A stretch of DNA of 39,576 bases from an uncultured Gammaproteobacteria bacterium (lineage in GTDB: Bacteria; Pseudomonadota; Gammaproteobacteria; Steroidobacterales; Woeseiaceae). This document shows positions 1 to 10,010 of the stretch, piece after piece; the stretch's first letter is position 1, and each line of letters starts with the position of its first letter. The stretch spans positions 1-39,576 of the forward strand of contig CAJXYT010000010.1 in assembly GCA_913063505.1 (NCBI GenBank), given 5' to 3'. The translations under genes and the position numbers were made by a program. The notes under the pieces were generated by a model. The model ran no database searches. It was given only the letters and a program-made list of their open reading frames with translations, and was not told the origin of the DNA.

Positions 1-129
1 GTCATACAGCGGCACCCACTCGACGATCGCCCATTTGGTCAGCTGATCCGCAATAACGATAACCACAGCGACGATCATCCATATGACGAATCGTGCGTTG
101 CTTGCATTGGAACTCTCGAGCTTTCTCAA
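1..129 (-). CDS. lspA: Signal peptidase II (lipoprotein signal peptidase), N-terminal part, truncated by window edge
   Basis: Reverse-strand translation from TTG at 129 gives LRKLESSNASNARFVIWMIVAVVIVIADQLTKWAIVEWVPLYD, with the LspA hallmark ADQLTKW; AGGA-type SD upstream. Confidence 0.85.
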   Translation of the reverse strand, partial: MRKLESSNASNARFVIWMIVAVVIVIADQLTKWAIVEWVPLYD

Positions 130-141
130 ATTATTGTCCTT

Positions 142-1083
142 TTAGCTCGCGTCTGCGGCAAGCATTGATCGTGCATTCTCGGTGACAGTATCCATTTCTG
201 CAACCAGTTCTTCAACTGATTCGAATTTTAGCTCATCGCGGATGCGAGCGATAAAGTCGATGTGGATGTATTCGCCGTAAATATCGCGATCAAAATCAAA
301 CAGGTGTACTTCTAACAGGGGCTTAACCAAATCGAACGTTGGCCGGGTACCGACGCTAGCAACGCCAGAGACAACACCTTCTTTCAGTCCGGATACTCGC
401 ACCGCGAAAATACCCAGAACGGCAGATTGACGCCGCCTCAGGTCGACATTCGCCGTTGCATAACCCAGCGTTTTGCCAACCTGGCGACCCTTAATAATGC
501 GACCAGACATCCGATATGGACGACCGAGCAAAGACTTCGCAAGCGGCAAGTTACCCTCGGCCAGTGCGGCGCGAATCGCTGTCGAACTGACCCGAACTCC
601 GTCTTTAACGATGCTGGCAACTTGGTCCACGGCGAAGTCTAGTGGTTTTTGCACCCGCCGCAGCTCATCAATATTGCCTTCTCGTTTGCGAGCAAAATGA
701 AAGTCATCGCCGACGACAATATGTCGTGCATTCATTCCCTGTACGAGAATCTGACGAATGAAGTCACCAGACCGGATACTCCGCATCCCTGGATTGAATC
801 GGGGGCAATAAAATATATCGATACCGTAGTCAGCTAGGAAATCAAATTTCTCCCGGAAACGCATAAGTCTCGCGGGTGGGTTCGCCGCAGAAAAAAACTC
901 TTTTGGTGTCGGCTCAAAGCTCATCACTATCGACGGCACACCCATCGCATACGATTTCGAGATCACCTGATCGAGTAACTGCTTATGACCAAAATGAAGT
1001 CCATCAAAACTACCTATGGTCACCACACTCCCGGCTCGCAAATCAGCGTGTGGCAAGTCCCTAATGTGACGTACTAACCTCAT
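142..1083 (-). CDS. ribF: Bifunctional riboflavin kinase/FAD synthetase
   Basis: VVTIGSFDGLHFGHKQLL nucleotidyltransferase motif and a C-terminal flavokinase domain (GRIIKGRQVGKTLGYATANVD). ORF track starts at 1113; start at MRLVRHI (1083) preferred. Confidence 0.95.
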   Translation of the reverse strand: MRLVRHIRDLPHADLRAGSVVTIGSFDGLHFGHKQLLDQVISKSYAMGVPSIVMSFEPTPKEFFSAANPPARLMRFREKFDFLADYGIDIFYCPRFNPGMRSIRSGDFIRQILVQGMNARHIVVGDDFHFARKREGNIDELRRVQKPLDFAVDQVASIVKDGVRVSSTAIRAALAEGNLPLAKSLLGRPYRMSGRIIKGRQVGKTLGYATANVDLRRRQSAVLGIFAVRVSGLKEGVVSGVASVGTRPTFDLVKPLLEVHLFDFDRDIYGEYIHIDFIARIRDELKFESVEELVAEMDTVTENARSMLAADAS

Positions 1084-1084
1084 A

Positions 1085-2716
1085 TCAATCTGCCCGCAGC
1101 TTGAACTGCGCAACTCTAGTACCCATTAGCAACATCATCAGAAAATAGGTCCCCATACCAGCACCAACGGATACCGCAAGCCAAATAACTCGTCTGACGA
1201 ACGTAGCATCAACCCACCATTCAATCGGCCGATTCAAGTAATTCAAGGCAGCGAACATAGCAATGCACGCGATTGCAACCCTCGCCAGCAAAATTGGCCA
1301 ACCAGCCGAATGCCGCAAGATCCGAGTGCTGCGCAGTCCGCGATACAGCAGGATGGCGTTCAAGACAGCCGCGACAGATGTTGCCGCCGCAAGTCCCACA
1401 TGCGGGCCAGCGATGTTGTTGGTGGACATATACCAGGCTAGGCCAACACTCAATATTAGGTTGACCAGGAGCGCTAAGAGAGCAATTCGAACGGGAGTCT
1501 TCGTGTCCTCACGAGCAAAATAGGCAGGAGCCAAGATCTTGACAAATGAAAATCCGACAAGCCCCATCGCGTAGGCCTTCAATGCAAGTGCGGTCATACG
1601 AACGGCGTACTCATCAAACACACCGCCGAAGAAAAGTGCGGTCACTAAAGGTTCAGCTAGCATAAACAGACCGATCGCCGCTGGTACCGCTATCAGGAAG
1701 GCGATTTTCAATGACCAGTCCAGTGTCTGCCTGAACGCTTGTTTGTCGTCCTTCGCCCATAACCTCGACAGATACGGCAACGTTACTGTACTAAGCGCTA
1801 TGCCAAATATACCCAACGGAAATTCCATCAAGCGGTCAGAAAAATAGAGGTAGCTGATACTACCAACCGGCAACATCGAGGCGATGATGCCGCCAACGAG
1901 CACGTTGATCTGTGCCGCTGATGAGCCAAATATGGCCGGAACCATCAGCTTGAATGCTCGCTTCACGCCTGCGTGTCGCGGCGCCCATTTTGGCCGTGGC
2001 AATACCCGAATCTTGGCGAGATACGGCAGCTGAAACAGCAGTTGAAGCACTCCAGCAACCAGCACGGCATAGGCAAGCGCCATGACAGGCTCATCAAGCT
2101 TCGGCGATACCCAGATCGCCGCCGCGATCAACACGATATTAAGAATCACCGGCGTAAATGCGGGGACGCCAAATCGGCCATAAGTATTTAGGATCCCACC
2201 AGCGAAAGCTGTCAGAGAAATGAAAAACAGGTAGGGAAACGTGAATCGCAACATCAGCGCCGCAAGATCGAGATCACCTCCATCACCCACGAATCCTGGC
2301 GCCACTATCAGCACCAGCAATGGTGCAGCGACCACGCCCATCAATGTCACGATAAAAAGAACGATGCCAAAGGTACCGGAGATAGAATCGATAAATTCAC
2401 GAGCATCATCGTGATCGTAATTTTCACGGTACCGCGCCATAACCGCAACGAAACCGGCCGAGAATGCGCCCTCCGCGAAGAATCGACGCAGCATATTTGG
2501 GATTCGGTTAGCCACGAGGAAAGCGTCCATCACCAGTTGGGCACCGAAATATCGAGCGAATACGATATCCCGTAAGAGACCCAGAATTCTCGAAATTAAG
2601 GTCATCCCGCCGACGACGGTGATTTTTCTGAAAAGCTCCGCCCCGGGCGTGATTTCCCCGCTGTTTGCGGAACGTCCGTCCTGCCCTTCTACTTGTTTGT
2701 TTTCAGTGCCCATCAC
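1085..2716 (-). CDS. murJ: Lipid II flippase MurJ/MviN
   Basis: Polytopic MATE/MVF-like protein: GGMTLISRILGLLRDIVFARYFGA, RIPNMLRRFFAEGAFSAGFVPV-like motif; next to ribF and rpsT as in many gammaproteobacteria. Confidence 0.95.
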   Translation of the reverse strand: MMGTENKQVEGQDGRSANSGEITPGAELFRKITVVGGMTLISRILGLLRDIVFARYFGAQLVMDAFLVANRIPNMLRRFFAEGAFSAGFVAVMARYRENYDHDDAREFIDSISGTFGIVLFIVTLMGVVAAPLLVLIVAPGFVGDGGDLDLAALMLRFTFPYLFFISLTAFAGGILNTYGRFGVPAFTPVILNIVLIAAAIWVSPKLDEPVMALAYAVLVAGVLQLLFQLPYLAKIRVLPRPKWAPRHAGVKRAFKLMVPAIFGSSAAQINVLVGGIIASMLPVGSISYLYFSDRLMEFPLGIFGIALSTVTLPYLSRLWAKDDKQAFRQTLDWSLKIAFLIAVPAAIGLFMLAEPLVTALFFGGVFDEYAVRMTALALKAYAMGLVGFSFVKILAPAYFAREDTKTPVRIALLALLVNLILSVGLAWYMSTNNIAGPHVGLAAATSVAAVLNAILLYRGLRSTRILRHSAGWPILLARVAIACIAMFAALNYLNRPIEWWVDATFVRRVIWLAVSVGAGMGTYFLMMLLMGTRVAQFKLRAD

Positions 2717-2865
2717 TGCGGTCAGTTTAGCCCAAAAAATTCATAAAATAAGTCGTTTAGGTAATAGCACGACGGCGCCAAGCCGGACCCGCCGGTAGTT
2801 GTTGACAATCACCCTCCAGCCACGAATAATACGCCGCTCTTTGCAGGCACGACACGGAAATACCA

Positions 2866-3132
2866 GTGGCAAACATCAAATCAGCAAAAAAACGCGCCCG
2901 GCAGGCTGAAAAAACTCGCCAGCGCAACATGGGCATGCGCTCTCTTATGCGCACCAAGATCAAGACTGTTGTGAAAGCATGTGATGCCGGCGACAAAGAC
3001 GCTGCTGCGGTTGCGTACAATGACGCTGTGCCAGTGATCGACAGCATGATCAATAAGGGCATTGTGACTAAGAACAAAGCGGCACGTCACAAGAGTCGCT
3101 TAAATAAGCGAGTAAAAGCACTCGCCGTTTAA
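2866..3132 (+). CDS. rpsT: 30S ribosomal protein S20
   Basis: [21 protein letters not shown]...[18 protein letters not shown]; canonical S20. Confidence 0.97.
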   Translation: MANIKSAKKRARQAEKTRQRNMGMRSLMRTKIKTVVKACDAGDKDAAAVAYNDAVPVIDSMINKGIVTKNKAARHKSRLNKRVKALAV

Positions 3133-3151
3133 TCGCGACCTTGTAGAGACA

Positions 3152-3180
3152 CAAAAAAGCCGCCTGATGGCGGCTTTTTT
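3152..3180 (+). terminator. Rho-independent terminator of rpsT
   Basis: Hairpin AAAAAAGCCGCC-TGAT-GGCGGCTTTTTT just downstream of the rpsT stop. Confidence 0.9.
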
Positions 3181-3189
3181 GTACGCGAT

Positions 3190-3410
3190 ATTCTGCCGCC
3201 ATTTGTTCTCATATCTTCGAGCGTGCCGTTCACGATTTGCGCAGCGGCGGTGCGTTGCACGGACTCGTAATTTGATTGCTTCGATACGGCCTGTCATCCA
3301 ACCATTGTCAGCATTTCGGTATTGAACACGATTAGCGCAATCAGCATTTCAAACAATGAAAAACCAGATTGGGTAATACGTTCGGGAACCTAGGATAATG
3401 ACTTAGGCAT
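3190..3410 (-). pseudogene. Degenerate PilV-like type IV prepilin N-terminal fragment with two in-frame stops
   Basis: Reverse frame from ATG 3410: MPKSLS*VPERITQSGFSLFEMLIALIVFNTEMLTMVG*QAVSKQSNYESVQRTAAAQIVNGTLEDMRTNGG. GFSLFEMLIALIV is a prepilin cleavage/N-helix signature and QAVSKQSNYESVQRTAAAQ..EDMRTN is PilV-like; in-frame TAG (3390-3392) and TGA (3294-3296). Confidence 0.7.
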
Positions 3411-3501
3411 GACACCTTCAGACCAGCAGTCAATCAGTACCGAACAACGGTACGCTCCAGCTGGGGAGGACCCCGTCTCAGCGACTTGGGAGGTGTTTAT
3501 G

Positions 3502-4533
<1,032 letters not shown>

Positions 4534-4550
4534 TTATTTAGTATCCCATA

Positions 4551-4573
4551 CGAAAAACCCCGCTTGAGCGGGG
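4551..4573 (-). terminator. Rho-independent terminator/attenuator between rpmA and obgE
   Basis: On the minus strand CCCCGC-TCAA-GCGGGG followed by TTTTTC; lies between co-directional rpmA and obgE. Confidence 0.75.
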
Positions 4574-4650
4574 CCTGACTTTGGGCGCCCAATTTAGGCG
4601 CCTTGCAATTCGAACTCGTCGCATTGCTCGCGGTCTGGGACCGCTCCTAC

Positions 4651-4908
4651 TTATGCGTCAACTACGCTGACGAATTGGCGATTCTTCGGGCCTTTACGCT
4701 GAAATTTTACAAACCCGTCTTTTTTGGCGAACAGTGTGTGATCGCGACCAAGACCAACATTTCTACCCGCATGGACACGAGTGCCACGCTGACGAATGAT
4801 GATATTTCCGGCAATAATTGCCTGACCGCCATAGATTTTAACGCCAAGGCGTTTGCTTTCCGAATCGCGACCGTTCCTAGTACTACCGCCTGCTTTTTTA
4901 TGTGCCAC
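4651..4908 (-). CDS. rpmA: 50S ribosomal protein L27
   Basis: [29 protein letters not shown]...[24 protein letters not shown]; canonical L27. Confidence 0.97.
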   Translation of the reverse strand: MAHKKAGGSTRNGRDSESKRLGVKIYGGQAIIAGNIIIRQRGTRVHAGRNVGLGRDHTLFAKKDGFVKFQRKGPKNRQFVSVVDA

Positions 4909-4964
4909 TGTACCGTACCTGTTTGTTTCAGCACCCCGCCACTAAGGCGTGGGCTTCGTTAGAA

Positions 4965-5486
4965 TTAGTCTTTCTTAGCTGCCGGTTTCTTGGTAGCTGT
5001 TTTCTTAGGAGCTGCTTTCTTAGGAGCCGCTTTCTTAGGGGCTGCTTTCTTAGGGGCTGCTTTCTTAGGGGCTGCTTTCTTAGGGGCTGCTTTTTTGGTA
5101 GTCGTTTTCTTGGGAGCCGCTTTCTCGGCTACCGGTACTCCTGCTTCTGCCTTAGGGGTGGCCTTCTTGATGCCACTAGCGCTGATCGCCGTAATCTCTA
5201 CCTCAGTAAAGAACTGGCGGTGCGTGCCCTGACGAAGATAATTCTGACGTCGCTTGAACTTGACGACTGGAACCTTCTTGCTCTTGCCCTGGCGAAGAAC
5301 CTTGCCACTAACAGAGCTGCCAGAAAGAACCGGATTTCCTACTTTAATATCAGCGCCTTCACCGATAAGCAGAACATCATCAAAACTTATTGTTGCGCCC
5401 TCTTCGGCCTCGATTTTCTCGAAACGCAGGACGTCACCTTTTACCGCGCGGTACTGTTTGCCGCCGGTGCGAAAAACCGCATACAT
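4965..5486 (-). CDS. rplU: 50S ribosomal protein L21 with long Lys/Ala/Pro-rich C-terminal extension
   Basis: MYAVFRTGGKQYRAVKGDVLRFEKIEAEEG...VKFKRRQNYLRQGTHRQFFTEVEITAI is L21; the C-terminus is (AAPKK)n. Start at 5486 (ATG), not the 5522 of the ORF track. Confidence 0.95.
   Translation of the reverse strand: MYAVFRTGGKQYRAVKGDVLRFEKIEAEEGATISFDDVLLIGEGADIKVGNPVLSGSSVSGKVLRQGKSKKVPVVKFKRRQNYLRQGTHRQFFTEVEITAISASGIKKATPKAEAGVPVAEKAAPKKTTTKKAAPKKAAPKKAAPKKAAPKKAAPKKAAPKKTATKKPAAKKD
4978..5117 (-). repeat. Tandem 15-bp coding repeat (unit approx. tttcttaggggctgc on + strand, encoding AAPKK)
   Basis: Consecutive near-identical copies of ttcttaggggctgctt/ttcttaggagccgctt inside the 3' end of rplU; divergence is mainly synonymous. 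Confidence 0.85.
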
Positions 5487-5751
5487 GTGTTTACTCCAAT
5501 ACGTAAGTTGCGAAAATTGCAATCTACTGAGAATTAAGACTTTTTTGTGGGTCTGTATAAATACCGCGTAAGCGATTCAATGGCGGGTGCCACAAAAGAG
5601 CGGGAATTCTATAGATTCCGGTGCCCTAGGTCAACGTACATCACTCCTGAAATCTAACCTTATTTCAATAGCTTGCAATATCGCCCTAAGAGGTAGAAAA
5701 AGCGTACAAATGTCGCCAATTTCGTAGCTTTCGGGCATTATCACGAATCTC

Positions 5752-6750
5752 ATGCAAGTCGCCAAAAAAACTCCCATTGCTGTCAGCTTTGATGACATCG
5801 CAGCGCTCGCAGCGGCGGATAGGCGTGCGGTCGATCAGTTGATCTCAGACAGCCTTGAAAGCGACGTAGTTCTGGTATCTCAGGTTTCGGAGTACATCGT
5901 CATGAGCGGTGGCAAGCGTCTCAGGCCGCTTGTCGTGCTGCTGGCGGCTCGGGCTCTAGGCTATGAAGGCAAGCAGCACGTTCGCGCTGCCACCATTGTT
6001 GAGTTTATTCATACCGCTACCCTGCTCCACGACGATGTTGTCGATTCGTCTTCTAGGCGACGAGGTCAGGATTCAGCTAATACCGTCTTCGGTAACCAAG
6101 CTAGCGTTCTGGTCGGGGACTTTCTCTACTCCCGCGCCTTTCAGATGATGGTCAACATCGGCAATATGCGCGTGATGCAAATACTCGCCGACGCGACCAA
6201 TACGATCGCGGCTGGGGAGGTCATGCAACTTATGAATGTACATGACCCGAAAACAACTGAGGATGACTATCGACAGGTGATCTATCGCAAGACTGCTCGA
6301 CTGTTCGAAGCTGGCGCTCAGATCGCCGCCGTGTTGAACGGTAAAGGCGGCGAAATCGAATCGTCCATGATTAACTACGGGCGACATCTCGGTACAGCTT
6401 TTCAGTTAGTGGACGACGCCCTAGACTACGATGCATCAGCTGACGAGCTAGGCAAGAACATCGGCGATGACCTGGCAGAAGGTAAGGCCACATTACCGCT
6501 GATCTATGCGATGAAAGAGGGATCTAGTGAAGACCGCAAAATCATCCGCGACGCGATACTGGAAGGCGGACTTGATCAACTCGACCGAATCACGGCGATC
6601 ATCAAGTCAACTGGTGCGCTCCAATACACTGCCAACAAGGCGCGAGAAGCTGCAGACAATGCCATTTCGTCACTAGGTCGCGTACCGGAATCAAAGTATA
6701 AGCAGGCGCTGATCGATATCGCCGAACTGTCTATTCAGCGTCGTTCCTGA
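5752..6750 (+). CDS. ispB: Polyprenyl (octaprenyl) diphosphate synthase
   Basis: GGKRLRPLVVLLAARALGY, LLHDDVVDSSSRRRG (first Asp-rich motif), FQLVDDALDYDAS (second); adjacent to rplU/rpmA as is typical. Confidence 0.95.
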   Translation: MQVAKKTPIAVSFDDIAALAAADRRAVDQLISDSLESDVVLVSQVSEYIVMSGGKRLRPLVVLLAARALGYEGKQHVRAATIVEFIHTATLLHDDVVDSSSRRRGQDSANTVFGNQASVLVGDFLYSRAFQMMVNIGNMRVMQILADATNTIAAGEVMQLMNVHDPKTTEDDYRQVIYRKTARLFEAGAQIAAVLNGKGGEIESSMINYGRHLGTAFQLVDDALDYDASADELGKNIGDDLAEGKATLPLIYAMKEGSSEDRKIIRDAILEGGLDQLDRITAIIKSTGALQYTANKAREAADNAISSLGRVPESKYKQALIDIAELSIQRRS

Positions 6751-6900
6751 CTATTTGGCAAGCTTGCCAGAGGCATCAAGCGTAACTTCAGAAGACCTGA
6801 ATGGCTGGACGAAGTGCCGACCAACGAACTGGAGAAGGAGCTATTCTTACCACGCGAACAGCCTCTCGATTAACGACAGATTGTTGGGGCAAGAAAAGAA

Positions 6901-6977
6901 TGGTCGGGGTGAGAGGATTTGAACCTCCGACCCCCTGACCCCGAGACAGGTGCGCTACCAAGCTGCGCCACACCCCG
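6901..6977 (-). tRNA. tRNA-Pro (anticodon CGG)
   Basis: Minus strand CGGGGTGTGGCGCAGCTTGGTAGCGCACCTGTCTCGGGGTCAGGGGGTCGGAGGTTCAAATCCTCTCACCCCGACCA: 7-bp acceptor stem, T-loop GGTTCAAATCC, encoded CCA, anticodon loop CTCGGGG. Confidence 0.95.
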
Positions 6978-7228
6978 ACCGAGGACGGGATTCTACAGCA
7001 GGCACTCAAGGATGTCCGCCTAGATGTATTCACAGACAGTCCATTGATTCACGCGGCATTCGCAAAGCGACCTTTCAGCGCCGGCAGAGAAATGGACGCG
7101 TGAAAACGGAGCCGCCTCAATTCCACTGAGTGTCTTTTGCGGGACTCCATTTACCAACACTCGAGTCCAGTTCTGACGCCGTAACTCTCGAAGCTGCAGC
7201 GAAGAGGCTTTGCGCACTGTAATTTGAT

Positions 7229-9418
7229 TCAGGCGCTACCGATCTGAAAAGCCAGCAATGCCCCGCCATAACCGATCCCCGTCATATAGACCCACGCGAA
7301 AACCGGCCAACGCCAGGAGTTTGTCTCGCGACGAATAACCGCAAGTGTCGCTGCACATTGTAAGCAGCATGCGTAGAAGATCAGAAGACCAATCACCATT
7401 GGCAGCGTAAACACAGGAGCCCCGTCAGGCCACGTTGACGCCTGCAGGCGACCGCTCAGTGTTTTCTCATCTGCTTCGTCACCGACGGCATAGACGGTAC
7501 CAAGCACTGCGATGACGACCTCTCTGGCCGGAAAACCTGCAATAACAGCAGCTGATACTCGCCAATCCCATCCGAGCGGTCTAAATAACGGTTCAACCGT
7601 TTTGCCCGCCCTACCCAACCAACTCTGTTCAAGTTGCGCAGCAGAGGCTGCATGTTCGATTCGCTCATACTCCGAGGCCAACTGCACGCCCGACAAAGAA
7701 TAAGCCGCGATCGTCCTTTGCTTTTGTGCTTCAGGCACGATTGTTTCTGAACGCGGGTAATAAGCTAGAGCCCATACGATAACCGCAACGGTGAAGATCA
7801 CGGTACCCGCCCGGTAGAGAAAAACTTTGACGCGACCGAGTAACTGGAACATTAACGTTTGTAGGTTCGGCCGACGAAACTCAGGCAACATCAGCACAAA
7901 CGAAGGTTTGGGACCGCGCAGTGCTGTCTTCCGCATCAATAATGCGGTCAATACACCCATCACGATACCGAACATGTATAGCCCAAAGAGCACTAAGCCT
8001 TGTAGGTTCATGAAGCCAATCTGGTCAGCTGGCACAAAGGCGGCAATCAACAACGCGTATACCGGCAATCGTGCAGAGCATGTCATGAACGGCGCGGCTA
8101 TGATCGTTGCGATTCGATCACGTCGGTTTGGTATTACTCGAGTCGCCATGATTCCCGGAACGGCGCAGGCAAAACTCGAAATCATCGGAATGATAGATTG
8201 CCCTGACAAGCCAACCGAGCGCATCGTCCTGTCCATCAGATAGGCAGCTCGAGCGAGATAACCAGAGTCCTCCAATAAGATGATGAGCAGAAATAGGATC
8301 AGAATTTGTGGCAGGAAAATAATCACACTACCGACGCCCGCTATGACGCCATCAGCGATCAAACTAGAGAACGCTCCATCGCCGAGCAGATTGCCGACAC
8401 GAGCGCTGAGGACCGCCGTGGAACCATCAATGAATTCCATAATAGGTGTGGCCCAGGCGAAGACCGCCTGAAACACAATCGCCATGACAAGAAATAGTCC
8501 GACTGTTCCCGCAACCGGTTGATTTAGAAAGGCGGTCACACTTACTCGCCACGAATAAAATGGTGGCGTTGAACACTGCAACTTGAGTAGATTTTCCCGT
8601 ACCCAGTCATAACGAACACGCGCCTCGATCGCAATGCCTGGTTCATCGACGAAGAGCTCATGACGCATTTCAAGCAAACGCCCCTTCGCTTCTTCGCTAA
8701 GCTCGGAGGCGAACGATTGATTACGTTCCGTTACACCATCAACCAGAAGCCGCTCACATTCGACAAGTGATAAATTGCTTTTTGACGTTGAGCGCAGTTT
8801 ACCTGCCGCAGAACGAAGCGCTGGCCAGACATCGATTGCGTTCGGCGGCGCTGATTTCGGCAATTCTGAAATTGCGGATCGTAGATTTTCAAGGCCAGCG
8901 CCGGTCGTCGCAACAACACTACAGATTCGTACGCCACCCAGCACTTCGCTAAGAGCATCGACATCAATGGCAATACCTGATTGCGTCGCTGCATCGGTCA
9001 TCGTTAGTGCTACGACCATCGGCTTGTTTAGATCAACAAGTTGCTGCAGTAAGAATAAACCCTGGTATAAATTAGTCGCATCAAGAACAGCGAGAATGCC
9101 GTCAGGCGAACTGCTTCCGGCCATACGTCCCAGAATTACGTCAACGGCTATCTGCTCTTCGAGCGAATGCGCACTTAGTGAATGAGTACCGGGCAGATCG
9201 ACCAACTCAGTCTTCTTGCCATCAAAAGACATCGTGCCGACATGACGTTCGACCGTGACGCCGGGGTAATTGCCAATGCGCTGCTTCAAACCGGTTAGTC
9301 GATTGAACAGCGTACTTTTGCCCGAATTGGGATTACCGACAACGGCAATGCTGGACTCGACGTCCGACCGTATCGCTATCTTACTGGCAAAAATTCGAAT
9401 TTCGGAGGGTTTAGCCAC
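7229..9418 (-). CDS. feoB: Ferrous iron transport protein B
   Basis: N-terminal G domain GNPNSGKSTLFNRLTGLKQRIGNYPGVTVER, DLPGTHSL, and polytopic C-terminus with ARLPVYALLIAAF and GFPAREVVIAVLGTVY. Confidence 0.95.
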   Translation of the reverse strand: MAKPSEIRIFASKIAIRSDVESSIAVVGNPNSGKSTLFNRLTGLKQRIGNYPGVTVERHVGTMSFDGKKTELVDLPGTHSLSAHSLEEQIAVDVILGRMAGSSSPDGILAVLDATNLYQGLFLLQQLVDLNKPMVVALTMTDAATQSGIAIDVDALSEVLGGVRICSVVATTGAGLENLRSAISELPKSAPPNAIDVWPALRSAAGKLRSTSKSNLSLVECERLLVDGVTERNQSFASELSEEAKGRLLEMRHELFVDEPGIAIEARVRYDWVRENLLKLQCSTPPFYSWRVSVTAFLNQPVAGTVGLFLVMAIVFQAVFAWATPIMEFIDGSTAVLSARVGNLLGDGAFSSLIADGVIAGVGSVIIFLPQILILFLLIILLEDSGYLARAAYLMDRTMRSVGLSGQSIIPMISSFACAVPGIMATRVIPNRRDRIATIIAAPFMTCSARLPVYALLIAAFVPADQIGFMNLQGLVLFGLYMFGIVMGVLTALLMRKTALRGPKPSFVLMLPEFRRPNLQTLMFQLLGRVKVFLYRAGTVIFTVAVIVWALAYYPRSETIVPEAQKQRTIAAYSLSGVQLASEYERIEHAASAAQLEQSWLGRAGKTVEPLFRPLGWDWRVSAAVIAGFPAREVVIAVLGTVYAVGDEADEKTLSGRLQASTWPDGAPVFTLPMVIGLLIFYACCLQCAATLAVIRRETNSWRWPVFAWVYMTGIGYGGALLAFQIGSA

Positions 9419-9662
9419 CAGCCACTACGGGGGAGACCTTAAAGAATCTGGCATGCTCCTGGCGCAATGAGATGCCGCAACCAAATAGTCTGAACTCCAT
9501 TGGGTCGCCGCCGATTGCGGAACTGACATGCTCAATTTCCGCACCCTCTACAAGTCCGAGCACCATAAGTCGCTGCACCTGCGGGTCGCTGGTATCCACC
9601 GACTCGATGATGCCTTTCTGGCCTCGCTTAAGGCTAGCAAGTGTGTAAGCTTTTATTTCCAC
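9411..9662 (-). CDS. feoA: Ferrous iron transport protein A
   Basis: 83-aa SH3-like FeoA (LASLKRGQKGIIESVDTSDPQVQRLMVLGLVEGAEIEHV), overlapping the feoB start by 8 bp. Confidence 0.92.
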   Translation of the reverse strand: MEIKAYTLASLKRGQKGIIESVDTSDPQVQRLMVLGLVEGAEIEHVSSAIGGDPMEFRLFGCGISLRQEHARFFKVSPVVAGG

Positions 9663-9696
9663 AAGGTTTTTCCAACAGAGTTCGTCTCAGGTCAAA

Positions 9697-9718
9697 AATG
9701 ATAATGATTCGCATTCCG
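9697..9718 (-). promoter_or_regulatory. Putative Fur box upstream of feoAB
   Basis: aatgataatgattcgcattccg; 13/19 matches by eye to GATAATGATAATCATTATC (window 9700-9718), about 35 bp upstream of feoA. Confidence 0.65.
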
Positions 9719-9806
9719 ATACGCAATAGGAACTTTCACAGATTACGCGTTCAGGTTGCATTCATTCGGGCGGAGGTAGCGTAGCCAGACACTAATTCTC
9801 CATGCC

Positions 9807-10010
9807 TTAGACCCCGGGACCGCACAGCAGGAACTTTATAACAAGCGCAAGTGCGATGGCACTGAGAGCGACTCTGGCTATCAGAAAATCGCGCGTCAGA
9901 CCGGGGCTACTTATCTCGAGATGCTCACCATCATGTAGGAGCGTCTGCCGGACATGGAACACGCCGTTAATAATACAAACGAGAGAACAGCCGTTATCAT
10001 TGCTTAACAT
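9807..10010 (-). CDS. Small putative membrane protein of unknown function overlapping the symporter 3' end
   Basis: ATG at 10010 overlaps the last codons of the symporter; MLSNDNGCSLVCIINGVFHVRQTLLHDGEHLEISSPGLTRDFLIARVALSAIALALVIKFLLCGPGV ends in a single hydrophobic helix. Confidence 0.35.
   Translation of the reverse strand: MLSNDNGCSLVCIINGVFHVRQTLLHDGEHLEISSPGLTRDFLIARVALSAIALALVIKFLLCGPGV

Noticed and set aside
2757-3090. Minus-strand ORFs over rpsT
   Set aside because: Antisense to a canonical ribosomal protein gene; no protein-family resemblance
4990-5232. ORF FLGAAFLGAAFLGAAF on + strand, and the idea of a CRISPR-like array
   Set aside because: Antisense reading of the rplU 15-bp coding repeat; repeats are directly adjacent without unique spacers
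6788-7033. ORF containing LSRGQGVGGSNPLTPT and the opposing VRGFEPPTP ORF over 6901-6977
   Set aside because: Classic spurious translations of a tRNA gene; the region is tRNA-Pro
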